Made by a program: the position numbers and the translations under genes
In this document: piece after piece, positions 33,046 through 46,517 of the stretch
Layout of the letters: the number at the start of each line of letters is the position of its first letter
Position numbering within the stretch: position 1 is the first letter of the stretch
Origin: Acanthaster planci
Lineage: Eukaryota; Echinodermata; Asteroidea; Valvatida; Acanthasteridae
Assembly (NCBI RefSeq): GCF_001949145.1
Contig: NW_019091376.1
Span: 61,867-125,866, forward strand
Direction: 5' to 3'
DNA length: 64,000 bases
Notes under the pieces: generated by a model
Databases searched by the model: none
Seen by the model: the letters and a program-made list of their open reading frames with translations, nothing else
What the model was told of the DNA's origin: nothing

Positions 33046-33484
33046 ATATATCAATTCTGATGAAGGGTAGGTGAGGGAACAGTCATATAAAGTAATTTAT
33101 CCCTTTCTTTTTTCATGCTACGTTAAAAGGAGTAACACAAGTTATACAAGTTGAATCAAATACTTTGCAAATAATTATTACCCCTCAAACTGATTGCCAA
33201 GACATGCTACAGCTACCAAATACAGCATACTTGGACGAGGCACTGCATTATTACGCATACCATCACTGAGCTCTTTTTACTGCAGTGTGTCACACCAGAA
33301 TGTTGCTTCCAACTATAGGTGCGATTGCATTGGCGTTTAGAAGAATGCAAGTGGACAAGGCAGGCCATTTCTGGTAAAGTGGGTTCGCCGTACAGGGAAA
33401 GCGGTCACAGTAGTCTTGCTAAATCTGATGAACAAAATCCATGGTTTATTCTATGAATCAGATCTCATAGAGTTATACTCTTTC

Positions 33485-33610
33485 TAAAGTCATGCTTGAC
33501 AAGTCGTAGTGCCATGTTTTGTGTGTCATGCTTGACAACTCGTATTACCATTTTTTGTGCGTCACGCTTGACAACTCCTAGTGCCATCTTGTGTGTCCCA
33601 CCAACTCGTT
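33485..33610 (+). repeat. Three-copy minisatellite
   Basis: GTCATGCTTGACAAGTCGTA, GTCATGCTTGACAACTCGTA and GTCACGCTTGACAACTCCTA, each followed by a TTTTGTGTG-like spacer. The period is about 45 bases. Confidence 0.8.
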
Positions 33611-36600
33611 TTGCTTAAATTTTATCAGAGTACATACAGGTAGTAATAACCTAGTAATGTTTTTGAGAAAACCATTATGTTTTAGTGCAGTACCAAGCTT
33701 CATGAGACAAATAGTATGTCATAAGAGAGAACAATTACAGAGTATGAGATATAATTAGCCATTTGTTCAAGTCATTCAAGAGCCAATAAACAGCATATTT
33801 TGTATGTGCAAGATTCAAAATTACGTGCACATGCATGTGCAATTTAACTGATTTATGAGAGACATTTAATTTTGAAGTTCACCTTCTTTTGCTTTGCCTA
33901 CTTGTACAAATAAACAGAGCCAGGTTTTAAAGAACACACGTAGTAGTGCCAGAATAAACCCTGCAGTGTTGAACATGGACAACCCTCCTTTGCCTGGTGT
34001 GAGATATTTGGTCCGACCAACACAATGGTAAATGTAACACATAGCTAACAATTTTCATGGACGTTATACATGATGTTAACAGATCTATAACCTGCCGTGG
34101 ATATGAAGAATCGGTATAAACTACTTACAAGCTATTGCCTATTATCTGTATTTATTTCTAGAAAGTGATCTTTCTCAAATACATGTACCAAAGGTCCTGA
34201 TAGGTTGCAAAAACTGTCAGATTAAACATACATTGGATGTCCGTTGCATGTTTTGTGATAAACAGTTTTCCAAGGTCCTGTTATTCACAATAAAATACTA
34301 TCATCAATGCAGAAACAATTAAAAACATGTTCTGTGTGACAATCATTAGAATGATCAGTCAATGCATTATAAATAAAAACCAACACAAATAAAAACAATT
34401 TGAATTGACGGAATGAATGAGAGCAATTTATAAAATAGTGGCACATATTGTTACTAGTACACATAAGAAATTAACTTTTAAAAACCAGGAAGTTTTGCTT
34501 GTAAAGCCCGAGTATGAGCATTTTGGATGACAACAGGAAATGTATTTAATAATCCCCAGGCTTTCGAAGAAAATGTTGCCCTAAATTTTATGATCCTGAA
34601 AACAAGCACGCCTTTGAGTGCAAACTGAATTGATTGATTTAGAAATTATCCAGGTACATGTATTTCAATACTATTATAACATATGTAAAATAACACGATG
34701 TACAAGAAGCACATCGATCCGGGACACGGTGTGGCGGCGGCGGCTGAGTGACGGTCGGAGTGAGGCTCATTCTCTGCATCTGAACTGTGGGATGTTAGCG
34801 GCAGCCTGGCGTTCAGCGTCACAACTGCTGCACATAACTTCTCTGTGCAAGGCGCTGTGACAGGTGTTTCAAGGTCAACTTAGCCTTTGGTCAAGCCACG
34901 GCCGGGCTAAGGGAGGCATTTCCAAGTACGATGATATACAAGTTGGGAGTGGCAGATGGTAGCACTTGTTCCAGAAGCACTTGAGATGGAATAAACTCGT
35001 AGCTGAAGAAGCAGTGCCTTTACCTGGGCAATGGTGTGATCGACATATCTTAGAGGCAGGTTTTTTGAAGGATGTTTCCTTGGATAAAAAACAAGCCATC
35101 GGGCATGGTCGGTTCACTCTAGTCAAAACTCCATTCAGAAAATCTTACACCCTGTCAGCCAAATGGTCCAAACACATTCAGCCTGACAGTCGAGTGTGGA
35201 CTCCATGCGATAATCTTGAATATCAGACAATTACACATATTCAGCCCAAGCGATACAGTACAAGCTGTGATGTTATACAGTCAGCCAAACAGTCATACGT
35301 TCAGCAACAATTAGCACAACAGCAAGTCCAAAATTCAGTAGGCTGGGAAGTCGCACNCAAAACACAGACAAAATAAGCACTTAAACGAATGAGTCACAAA
35401 ATGCAGACAACAGATAACAGGACAAACGTGACCTGGCAAGGGCCGGGCCAATCACCTCCTGAGGGTAGCAAGAGCTACCCCTGCTACCCGGAACAATCAT
35501 AAAATACTCAACTTGGACACGGGGCAGTCGCACATCCAGTCAGCCGTACATCCAGTCAGTATCTGCAGAAAAACAAAAAAGACTAAAGCGCAAGGACTGG
35601 CACATCTTACTGTGTTAGTAATTAGGGCAAGTTTCCGAATTGGTCCCTAAAAGCTGGAACATATTCTCATAGTGACCATTTTTGTAACACGTTCACTGAA
35701 AGGTAATATGTTTTCGTTGACAGCTCACCCGCACTGAGTGTCCATCTATACACACATTTGCAAGCCTCCAACATCACGACCAGCAGTATGGAGGTTGAAA
35801 GACACGATTGCTGAGGCTGTTAAGTGTTGTTTTGTATAAAATCCAATGGCACTTTCAGCTACTTGGGCTATTCGGGCCAACGTTTATCAGCATCACATTA
35901 CAGAGTTAGGAAGAAGGTCCTGTTTTAGAGGAAACCGCAGTATCAGGAGAAAATCTGGCGAAACGAGTAGAACGAGTATGGACTGGAAACCAAATGAACG
36001 GAAAGCCTGGTTAGCAAGCCTGCATTAAGAGACACGCAGTTTTAACACAATGCACGGCAGGTATTTGCGTGACCACCTTTTTCAACGTGTTAATGCAGAT
36101 ACTTCAAATTTCGCGCATTGTGCCGATCGACGACCACGTGATACTGAATGAAAAGACTACCTCGGTGAATGGGAGTTACACACAATGTGAGAATGAAGAT
36201 GTTGCGTAACACTCGGCGGAACACATTTCTACCATCCTCTAAACGTTTTGGCAGGAGCTTTGGAAATGGTTGTGCAAATATTTTGCAAAGTAGTTTTTTG
36301 GCCGTTTAGAACAAAAAGGATGCATTGTGGCCTGGCCGATTCTTCGATGGGTGGCTTTTCTCGAACGAAGGCAGGGCGGGTAAGCCCCCGAGAATGATTA
36401 ACTCTTCTGACATGCACATAGAAAGAAAATGATTATCTCGTCTGAGTGTGAGAGCACCGTATGTTTTACATAAGGTATGAAATTTTTTTTGGCAGATAGT
36501 GAAGCGGAAAGTGCTGTAAAAGCTCAGAGCTGGGTAGTTTGTTTTAGGCCACTCGCAGTCGCGCGTTTACTTTTTGCCTGCAAGTTATATAGGAGAGATG

Positions 36601-39600
36601 CGATGCCTCGGAGTTAGTCTCCTATACCTGCTTGATCGCCTGTGGGGGGGCCTTTTCCAGAGCAAATTTTCTCCCATAGAAAAGTTATTGCATGTTAATT
36701 TTTTTCATTGTTTTCTTTTGTTCTCCCTTTTCCTCTCCTGGGGTACGGACAGCTGTTACAGAGGGAAGCATTTGGTTTCGACATTTACCGGACAGACGTA
36801 CGTTTATGGTTGGCTATTTTGTCTAGTCTGCAAAAAAAATGTTATTTATGGTAGAGTAATAAGGAAGACCCGGGTGATGAGACTGCAGCCTTCTTGGAAT
36901 CAAACAGCGGAAAGTGTTCCAGTATTTCATTTGATTTGTTCTTCGGGATTGTGATGAGATATGTTGCTGTTGAAAGCTCCGGTAGCCTCACATTTTACCA
37001 TCTTTCTTTGGGGGATTAGCAATTTCAGATAAAAATGTGGAGTCGTCTCTTAATCAAAATTCCCACCCCCTCCCCTTGGGCGCACTAGGATACGCAGTAC
37101 GGGTGACCTTGTTGCTGAAAGTGGAGACGATCTTATGAGTGTTGGTTTCTTAGATGTTTAAATGACGGCTTCCCCACATACCAGAGAGTAGGACCTAGTT
37201 TCGTTGACATCCAAGTTCTCGTTCAAAGCTTCAGTACGCGTTACATTTTGCATATACCATCTAAGAATTTAGGATCCCCCATGCAAACTTTCAGCCCAAA
37301 TAATACAAGTGGCCCTACCGTACGTGGCGATATGCTTTGTTTTTTAGGCCGGTAACTTTCATTTTTAGGATGACATGAAAATGCTACATGAAAGCAGCGT
37401 CGGAAGACAAAATAAAATTGAATTGAAAATGTTCCTTTTTTACATTCAACTAATTTATGTATTTATCTATCTCCCAGAGTGCCGCAGGGAGATGGGTTCA
37501 GTTTCTGTTAGATTTTGTACATAAACCATTAGACTTGGCCAGAGTACCAGACAAGCGGCGAGGAATTCAGGAATTCAGCGGAACTTTTTAATTAAATGTG
37601 AGATGCACAGACTCGTTAAGTTGTGGAGAAAAACTACATGTAACTTTGATCTGTCCGTTGCCATAGCCTTTCAGCGCGCAATATGGACAGTCCCCCGTCC
37701 ATCGCTGCTTCGCTGCTTTATGGTATTAATTGTACTGCATTTCTGCCTTTATGGTCGAAGCAGATTGATTACCTGCATCTTAATGTAGTATTTTTGTTTA
37801 TCCTGAGGTAGTACTGCAGGAATAGGTCATGACACCTTGGTTGGGTTGACTTGGCTGGTTAATTTATTCACTGATCCGCACTCTTTCTCGTATAAGAAGA
37901 AAACCTACAATGTGACAAAATACATGATTGCAGCCTATTAATATTCAGTATTGTAAATTCCTAACAATTGATGTGACACAATATTACATGTCATTCTGGC
38001 ATCCTGACATGATACCTATGCCTGTATAGACATAATAAGTACATGTAACGTTACATTTAAGTTTGTCGACATGTCTTGGGCCCACACAGACCCTCAGGGT
38101 GTGTCCTTTTTCCTTTTTCAAGGCCACAATAGATCATTTAATTAACTCAACATAATCTAGCTTACCAACCGATCCTCCCCCTCGATCCAACAACTTATAT
38201 TTTTGAAGATTAAACCAGGATCTGGGTGATTTGACGTCCGCTGAAAATATAAACGTCTACATGTCGCTAGGTTTTGGCGGCAAGTCCAGACGCAAACTAA
38301 TCCCGGTAGTAAAACTTTACAATATTACTACACATACGCCCGTACAGAATTGTCATTCTCCTTAATTTTTGGGTAAATAAAGATATTAAGCACCTTAATC
38401 ATATTACTTCTAATTATATTGGAGGTTTACAATCGAAATATAATCAAATTACAACTAAATGTCCCAGAATTTATCCCCTATCACGACCCTAAAAGTTAGT
38501 ATCATGTCGCCCCCATTATCAGGGCACCGTTAAAGTTAAAGCACGCTCTCTGTTGGCGGACAAAATCATTCAATAACTATCTTACGGTGGATCTTTATAG
38601 TCCACTCCACCACATCAACATGGAGCTATGGGGGTGGGGGGAGTTTTAGCTTGTTTAGGCCCCTACGGCTTGCCTAGCAATTAGCATATTCCATGGAGGA
38701 AGGAATCATGCCTAACCGAGCACAAACTCTGGCATGTCTAGGGCCAAGTTTGGCAGATTGGATCTACCCGGGGACAGAAAGTGTTTCATATAACGCCACA
38801 TGAGTTTCTCAAGTTCCTGAAAGACTCCAAAATGGGCCACTTTGTAGGAACCCAAGGCTGTTTTCATCAGATTTTTTTTCCAGAGGGCTTCAAATCTCGT
38901 TTGAGGTCATAGTGGCTGCTTTAATTGGTCTGACATACTTCTCCCAAAGCCTCATGGATTTTGAAAGATTTGTGGAGGTAAATGGGGTTTAATTTACAAG
39001 ATTTACTCAGCTTTCCAGAATCCCTGATATATTTGTATGGCTCGTGAATACTGAGAGCTTTCCAATAAAACTTTCTTCAAAATGCCTGTCTCGATATTCC
39101 GGTTACTGTCCGAATGCACAACAAGCTAATGAAACGCTACGAAAAAGAGTTGAAGACCAACACTACCCACACAGAGACTATTAAAGCGTTAAACGTAAAC
39201 CAAACTAGTCACCAATTTATAGGGGAAACAAAGGCCAGTGAGTCAATTTCTTACCACGCCTTTATGCCTGACCCTCATTGACTTTTCTCTCTGGAATTTG
39301 CTGAATGTAATGGCAGACGCCATCAGCTTAGTGAGTAGCCTGCCAAATCCAACAGATGAACAGCACAACAAAGGTCTTACGATTACTCTTGAGATCATTG
39401 AAGTTCAAGAGAAATTAAACTGAACTCTGGCATATTTGGCACTGATAGGATTTGCGAGCAAGACAGAAATATGGCTGCTGTAACTGGACCGAGCTTACAG
39501 CTAAGATTTCACCTGGGATTAAATTATCTACCCGACCCGTCCTAGAAAAGGGGTACAAACTGCTGGTCCACCCCCAGCAAAAAATGCAAGCACCGACACC

Positions 39601-40160
39601 AAGTTGGTGTCGAGTCGTCCAAGGCCATGTTTGCATCCTACCCAGTGTTCCGAAAGCAAATACAAGCACTACAGCAGCAGTTTTCATTCAGTAGTCATCA
39701 CGCCCACTTCACACTCTTCATGACACCAATTAAACTTCATCCATTTGATTCAGCATTCGATTTAAAGCTACTCAAAATTAGAGACTAGCTAATGGAACAA
39801 AAAAGTCCAGTGCTTGCCTTCGGCAGCTGACATGCGCTCTGAGCTGCTTCTTGTGGCTCAGTCTGTCAATAATCAACGTGTAGCAACCTCGGCTTCATTT
39901 CTGTTTTTTAATTATCAGTTTCTTCATTTTTTTTATTTTGGGGGGTGTAGAATTTGAGCCAAAGCAGAATGCTTGCCTAACATTATTCTTGCCAGTCCTC
40001 AAAGTGGCTGGAGAGGTGACCAGATGTCTACCTATCCCTTCTCCGAAAATCAAAGTGTGGTTAAATTGATTTGAAAATCAACTAATTAATGTGGCCATTC
40101 AAGTTTGTTTATATGATAAGCGATTTGGCTGGTGTGTTTTGCCCTGCAATCTTCTATTTT
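33611..40160. other. No gene recognised over 6.5 kb
   Basis: A GC-richer patch lies at 34720-34860. A 136-codon frame at 34966-35376 includes the lone N (35357) and repeated CAGTCAGCC words. No domain is recognised. The frame at 39238-39423 reads like a helical extracellular segment but is unsupported by splice sites. I looked here for further CEP290 coiled-coil exons and found none. Confidence 0.45.
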
Positions 40161-40164
40161 TGAG

Positions 40165-41414
40165 GGGCAGCTTAGAATTCAAGACTTGGAAAATCAGGTG
40201 CATCGCTCCAGAGAGCAAGTTCATTGTTTGGAGAGGTCACTGACCCCTAATGGTCGCAGGAGGCGGGCTGGGAGGCGCTCAAATAGTGCCTCGCCTTTCA
40301 CAAATCCCCAAGGTCAGTGTGTGCTTTTGTATGAACATTGCTCCTTTACACCTTTCTTGTCCTGAACAGTACGGTGTGCCACTATAGAGCTGTGTTAAAT
40401 TGTAATTATAAAATGAAGCCTGCTGGCCACATCCATGATGGTGCACAGACCCCTTGCAAATGTGAAATCAAGTACATTTGTAGTATGACTGTATGCGTGT
40501 CTCCATCTGTAGACCAAACCAGTGTGTCATCAATGCCAATATGCCAAAATCAAACTGCGGTTAGTAATTATAATACTGTTGCGCTATTTATGCGCATGTT
40601 TGCTGCAGATGAATATTGCTGCGGCTTCTTCAAAGCATCAGACTTGTAGAAAGTGCACTTATACCTTTCCTTGACCTTCCACGTTTCATTAGAGCACATT
40701 GTTAATTTATTTGATTTTTTTTCAATAAAAATTGTTAGTTTTGTTCTATTAAAAATTGCATATGAAGTCCAAATGTCTGTGGTTCTGTTGTCAGAGATTC
40801 AATGTTTGAAGAAAGAGAGACCAGCTGGCCAAGGACAAGAAGAGACTCAAGAAGGAGTTACAGGGGCTGGATGAGGTAACAAAACTAATTCTGACCACTA
40901 AAGAGAAAAAAACTTCAAAAGCAATAAGAAATGTCAGACCTTCCCTTGAGTAGCTTAGTAATTTTCAATAAATGGTCACTTCAAACAAACGATACTTCAC
41001 TATGAAACTTCTCTGGCAAAAGGATACCTGGTTCTTTCCTGGCTTTGATTTTTTAAAATGATATTGAGGTTGTTGAACAAATTTGGATAAGCCCACATGT
41101 AAAGCACTGGTGGGTGGTATTTTGCGATCCTGGGTCCATCATTGTCACTGGGTTTCGCTTGATTTGGGATGGTAGGGGCTAAATGCAGTGAAGCACAGTA
41201 CAAAAAGATTCTCTACACATCATATTGTGTTTTTTCCCAGGGCTTCTTTGATGAAATTGAGGACCTGAAATACGCCCTGCAGCAGTCGGCCAAGCTGAAC
41301 AAGGAATACGAGAAGGCACTCCGACGAACCTGCAAACAGTTTGGTGTTCCATACCCAATGAGCAGTGATGACGTCAGAGATGACAATCTTGATTCTAGAT
41401 TGGATTTTTGTTAA
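40165..41414 (+). CDS. CEP290: CEP290, C-terminal three exons (partial; one exon needs a frame correction)
   Basis: CEP290 is a large coiled-coil protein of the ciliary transition zone and centriolar satellites. Exons: 40165 (or 40171)-40312 with QLRIQDLENQVHRSREQV and a basic RRRRAGRRSNS stretch; 40795-40875; 41241-41414 with stop. The last exon reads GFFDEIEDLKYALQQSAKLN then LGV-like FGVPYP, matching the conserved FFEEIEDLKY C-terminal block of CEP290. The middle exon starts EIQCLKKER in the phase set by its donor, but only DQLAKDKKRLKKELQGLDE, two bases out of phase, joins the last exon. Loss of one GA from the run at about 40812-40820 would explain this. It is either a sequence error or a true lesion. 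No upstream CEP290 exons were found within the window. Confidence 0.8.
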
Positions 41415-41525
41415 GGTAGACAGAGGGTTGACTCGGACTGTGTCTACTCACAGTATGGTGCTTTTTAAGGACAAGGAATAGCTCCTTGCCTGTGCTGCCT
41501 AGTTAGGGATTAATTAAAGGGTTGA

Positions 41526-41531
41526 AATAAA
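41526..41531 (+). terminator. Likely polyadenylation signal of CEP290 tail
   Basis: AATAAA lies 112 bases past the stop codon. Other AATAAA words follow at about 41680 and 41856. Confidence 0.5.
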
Positions 41532-42774
41532 TTGCATCATCTTGTTGGAAATTGAAAACCCTCCCAATGAAATCCATCATTCCTCACTAATACTGCGAAC
41601 TGACAAGTCTTTGATCAGGAATTTGCTAGAGCCCCTACATTGTCACACTCGGAGGATCAATTCATATGCAAATTGAATAAAGAAAAATCTGCCCGGGTGT
41701 TCTGAGCTATGTATTTAGAGTTTTCCTACGTCAGTATCATTTTTTTTTTATGTTTAGCCGCACACATTCAAAGCCTCGCTGAATTTGACAAAGAGGAACA
41801 CGTTTATCCAGGATTTTTTAGGAAAATGTTGCATTCATTTCTGATATGTTTATAAATAAACAAAGAGTTGCGTATATTTACATTATGTGGAGTTGTCTCA
41901 TTTCTTAGACATACGTGCAGAATGGAGATGTCAGATTGTTGAAGGCTGAGCCAACTGTATTAAATTCTAGACAATTACAATAATGCGTGTGCGTCCAACC
42001 GATCGTGCATAAACCCATGATATTCTCTGAACAAATTCACATTGAAGTGGTCAGACTGAAAAAAGTTTATTGCACTAAACTGTTATGAAATTGTTGGAAT
42101 CTTTTAGTACTTGCACATTGCACTGCATTATTCATAAAAGTACATTAATTAATTTTTCAGAATGAAAATAAGGGTTAGAAATTAACGTGTACCACAGTCT
42201 ATTCCTCATTCCAACAGTTATTTGAAAGGCTGGAAATGGGCGTTTGGATTTAATTAGTTGCTTTTGAAAAGTCAACTTCATTCAGAAAACTGATCCTGTT
42301 CGTAACCCGTGACATTGATAATTGATTTCTACAAACTGCAAAGTGTGTTTATGCTCGAAAATAAAGCACAGGGAAGACGGTGAGAAGTGATCGAACACAC
42401 TTTGCATAAATCTCATCTTCCTCGAAATTAGATTGGTTGCATTCTCAAGGCCCCCGCATTTAAAGGTTGTAAAGCGTGGTACGCTACATTTCGTGCTTCA
42501 GGGGAAATGCCAACGGCCAAATAATGTCCATATATTTTGGATTCAGTGCACCAATTTTGGATTCATTTACCCACCAAAGCTCGATTTTGTTGACCGGAAT
42601 TAATTATCGGTGGGGGAGGCACAACCGCGATATCTACGATCCTGTAAGTGTAGAAGTCACGTGTGTATGTTCTGCAGTCCGACATACGGTCCACCGCGAC
42701 TTAGTATTTAATTAAAACCCTGCGAGGCGTTACGAATGTTTACTCACACGGTGGCTGGAGTGGACTATTCCGTT
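41532..42774. other. Intergenic, no gene recognised
   Basis: AT-rich, with no supported exon, RNA gene or tandem repeat. Confidence 0.45.
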
Positions 42775-43370
42775 GAGTCCATTTCATTTTTCAGGGTTGC
42801 AGAGCCCTGAGTCCGTCCTAAAGGTATATTAATGCTTCAGTGGTTGTCCCCTAGCCTCTACAGATCTTACAAACCACCAAAAACCACAAAAACTACATCC
42901 CAGTACCGTGCAGGCCGTTTTCCCAGGCTATCCCGATTTGGAGGGGGGCCCTCGCCACGCGCCAGCCAAGCCATACCACCACCACAACAACCCCCCCCCA
43001 CACAAAAATAACACTTCAAAGACAGCCGAAAGAGGCCTCTGACAAGTTTCAGACAGCTGGCACTGATAAAGAACATCCCACTGCCTGTACCAGGCACCGT
43101 TTTGTAAACAACCCATTAGATTGTACACAAAGGACCACTAAGCACACGGTCCAACAGTCCTATGGGAATTGGCTGGAGGTGGGCTCAAGGCCGGCTGGAT
43201 TTTTTTCATTTTTTTCTGGCTGGGGGAGGCCCTAGCTGTAAAATGACTAAACCGGGTTTTTCAGCATGTACAGGGGTAGGATATGATAAGTAGTCGTGGA
43301 ATTTGGACCAAAAAAATGCTAATTAGCTCCAACGGACTCGCTAAAAGAGGCCGGTCCCTCTTCCCAGGGT
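42775..43370 (+). repeat. Dispersed repeat, copy 2
   Basis: Partner of 17265-17830 in the same orientation, about 25 kb apart. Its right flank (43370-43510) is also loosely similar to 7220-7345 (CAGTGCGC(G)AAATCTGT, GACTGGTCA(A/G)(A/C)GCG), so it may belong to a longer composite element. Confidence 0.8.
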
Positions 43371-44071
43371 TCCAATCTCAGTGCGCAAAATCTGTTGACC
43401 CTTTCCAAACGCGCATTATGTCGACAGTTTTCGTGCACTGTGACTGGTCAAAGCGTCGCAAAGTCTGGAAGCTAGGTTGTGAAGTGCCTGTATTAAGGCC
43501 CTACGTGTATATGGAGGCATCCAGTGATTTTTGAGAATAAGTTTTTACTAATTAGTTGATTAAAAACAGAATTTACGGCCAACTGCAATCACCTTCCGTC
43601 TAATCCTACTTCTGTTCATGCCAAACAGCCTTGTTTGGAGGTATTGTAATAGTTGTTATTACTCAGTGTTTGTTAGTTTACACTTTACTTTATCGTGCGT
43701 TTTGTCATATAATTTCCAAACCCGTCAGCCAGGTCTTACTTATTATTGATCGTTACATTTTGGTTGACAGTTCTATTTATTTTTGAATAAATGCATGTGA
43801 ACTACACTTTGTTTTCAAATTGTTCTATTACAAGAATGCAGTCATGCATCAAAATATTATTTCAGATCTGCAGTTTGGACACCCACCCAACACCCCCCCC
43901 CACTAAATATACCTAAGAATTTTTTTGCCGAATTTATTATTTACAGGGTGCAGAGAACATACACTTATGAAATTAAAACCATTAGAACTAAATTTATGTT
44001 CAGGAATTGATAATAACAGGATTATTATACCTGTGTCCACAAAATCCACACGTCCAGCCGCAATGGGGGGG

Positions 44072-44186
44072 TCCTGACATGCAGGGGCGGGTACGTTGTT
44101 GAGCCGGAATTCAACTGGGAACTCTACTTCAGTGGTAAGTAGCTAGCTCTAACTGCTGCGCCACTGGGATCCCTGCTCATAGGAAT
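44072..44186 (-). mobile_element. tRNA-derived SINE-like element
   Basis: Minus strand: AGTGGCGCAGCAGTTAGAGC (A-box-like), then a hairpin CTACTT-ACCACTG-AAGTAG with a 7-base loop resembling an anticodon arm, then CCAGTTGAATTCCGG (degenerate B box). Divergence from a Pol III consensus suggests a SINE relic. Confidence 0.5.
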
Positions 44187-44189
44187 GCC

Positions 44190-46219
44190 ACTTTGAAAAA
44201 GTTATTTTTCGAATAGAATTATAGTATACTGTTGTTAGAATTTTGGAGTAAGAAGAATTCGAGCAGGAAGAATTTGAGTGCAATTTGAGCAAGAATTAAG
44301 TGTTCGTTGGGGCTGTGGTAAGGGAGACTTCTTTTTACAGGTGCCACATACATGTACATAATTATCCATCCTTTGATAAGCCGCATCTACCATGAAGCCA
44401 AATTTAATTGCCATGAAGCCAAAATTTAATTTACAACTTGAAGGCCAAAGGATGCAGACATGAAGTCGAAAACTGCCAACGAAATGGACCACTTTGTGGT
44501 CCATGAACTTGAAGATTTGTAGACGGAAAAGATACGGTTTAGTTGCGCAAAGAGAATACCAGCTTGCATTTGAATGAGGTTTGGAAGGAAATCGATGCCT
44601 GAAAACGGTCTATTTTTTAGAAGCACGTAGAATCGATCCGAAAATGGCGAGGGGCTCGACTGCCGTTTAGGGGTGACCTTCTGTGGAAATAAATATCTTC
44701 AAAAGTCATCAGTTGATGAATGAATGGAAATTTGAAAAGGAAACGAAAAATCATAAACTGGGCTTTAATTTGACGTACGTCTCGAACTCCTGAGAAACTC
44801 GTGAGTATTTTTCCTGATTTTTTGAAGTTCGGATATTCATCACTGTTGGCTATGGGAGTCCAGGGCTGGGCTGCAACCTGTGGCTAAAATGATGGGCGCC
44901 CTCTCTGTGATTGTGACTCTGGTTCCTTGTCTTCTTGTATGAGATACATGCAGGTAGCACTATCTTGCGACGAGTTGTGTTGCTGTAACGTAACGTAAAC
45001 CTAGTCGTACGTACATAATTAATTATACTTTTTTTGAGTGAGTGTCATGTGAGTGTGCTGATGGGCTGTTTGGAATCAAATTTGTGGTAAGAGTGTTTGA
45101 ACTTTCGTGAAATTTTGATTTCTTGTTTGGTATGTTATTACAAACTTTCATGTCATCGCTCCCAGTAGTCGGAGCGAGAGGCAGAGCGAGTTTGGCCTAT
45201 CCTTTTTCTGAGCTGTATGCATACAATGTACTAGCCCTATATTCATCGCAGATTTGAGTTCTATAGTTTTAGGGGAATACATGTAGTTCATGACCAAGGC
45301 AATTTCAGTGATTCCCGCTGTCGGAGGTTGTTCCATTTATCAGGTTGATTGGTTGCACTCACTTCTGGGTAAAAAAAACAACTCTCCATTCACTTCGTAG
45401 GCCTACGGGGATTTGCATGTTTTCCCCTTTTTTTTTATTATGATAAAAAATAACTGAAACCCTTTTGAAACAGTGTGGGAGATATTCAGAGCACTTAAAT
45501 AGTGAAATTCCGGGCATTTTCGATGTAAAGGTGAAGAGTTTAGTCGATAAATCAGATTTTCCCTGAAGACCACAACACTATTTTTGCCCCTTTGAGTTTC
45601 GAGTGTGAAACATGGAATAGCTAGCCACCAACTGACCAATCAGAGAGAAGAATTAAGACTCACTGACGTCATCCCAACTGCGAGAATACCCCAGTCGGGA
45701 AGTAATCTTGGAAAGAGTTCCATTGGCCCTACGGACAACACAAATTTTCCCTCAAAATATTATAACAACTGTCAGAAAGTGAAAACATGTCCTGAAAAGT
45801 GAAGTTTAGCTGAGAAAATTCCAAAGCATTTACTAGGAAACACTTCTTTTGTTTTCAGACAAGTCTCATAGGTTTGTGCACAGGGCCTCAAGTGTTGTCT
45901 GTATATGAATCTCTTTCTGAAATCTGTATGTGGAAATCACTAAGGCCCAGCCATCAGAAGCAATAACAAATCCTAAATCGTTGTCAAATTTAGCAGGGAA
46001 AATATTGAACATTTACTAAGCAATGCTTAGACATGGTGGAACTTTTCAGATCATTCTCATGGGGTTTTTGCATGGTGTGTCAAGTGATGCCCAAGTATGG
46101 AACTCTGTCCATCTCCCAGCCCTCAAAAGTCAAAACACCACAAGCTGATTGATGTTCCTGCAGTGGAAGTGGACTGATAGCAGTGAGGTTATTTCAGCTA
46201 TACCAATAAAGTCTCAAAA
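44190..46219. other. Region upstream of DTNBP1, no gene recognised
   Basis: A TGACGTCATC-type word occurs at 45664. Otherwise only short shadow frames are seen. A promoter cannot be placed. Confidence 0.4.
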
Positions 46220-46283
46220 ACTATGGAGTTTGTCACACCCGCCTCCCTTGTGGGAACACAGTAGGCATGACAAACCCCATAGT
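46220..46283. repeat. Hairpin with 16-base arms upstream of DTNBP1
   Basis: ACTATGGAGTTTGTCA (46220-46235) pairs with TGACAAACCCCATAGT (46268-46283), 15 of 16 positions, around a 32-base loop. A half-related ACTATATGGTTTTTCACACG word follows at about 46336. It may be a small MITE in the 5' flank or 5' untranslated region. Confidence 0.75.
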
Positions 46284-46517
46284 GCTAGGGTTTATCGATA
46301 ATCGACAGTGTGCTGGCAAATCCCTACTCCTAGAACTATATGGTTTTTCACACGCCCACCTCTTTTCTCTTTTGGGATAGCAAATCTTCCGTCATATGAG
46401 TGTCCAAATTTGTTGAGACTAACCTGCAAAGTCTGTCTACACAGATTTATTGCAGGTATTCTTCAACTGCTTCTGAGGTGCAGAGGGACTAACCCCCAAC
46501 CTGCCGAACCCACGGCC

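Noticed and set aside
34966-35376. 136-codon plus-strand frame
   Set aside because: Contains an N and CAGTCAGCC-type repeats. I recognise no family, and I could not support exon borders.
39100-39220. Extra upstream CEP290 exon (QQANETLRKRVEDQ)
   Set aside because: The frame stops within a few codons and no acceptor or donor fits.
39238-39423. Possible adhesion-GPCR-like helical segment (NVMADAISLVSSLPNPTDEQ)
   Set aside because: A single isolated frame without flanking exons. The resemblance is too generic.
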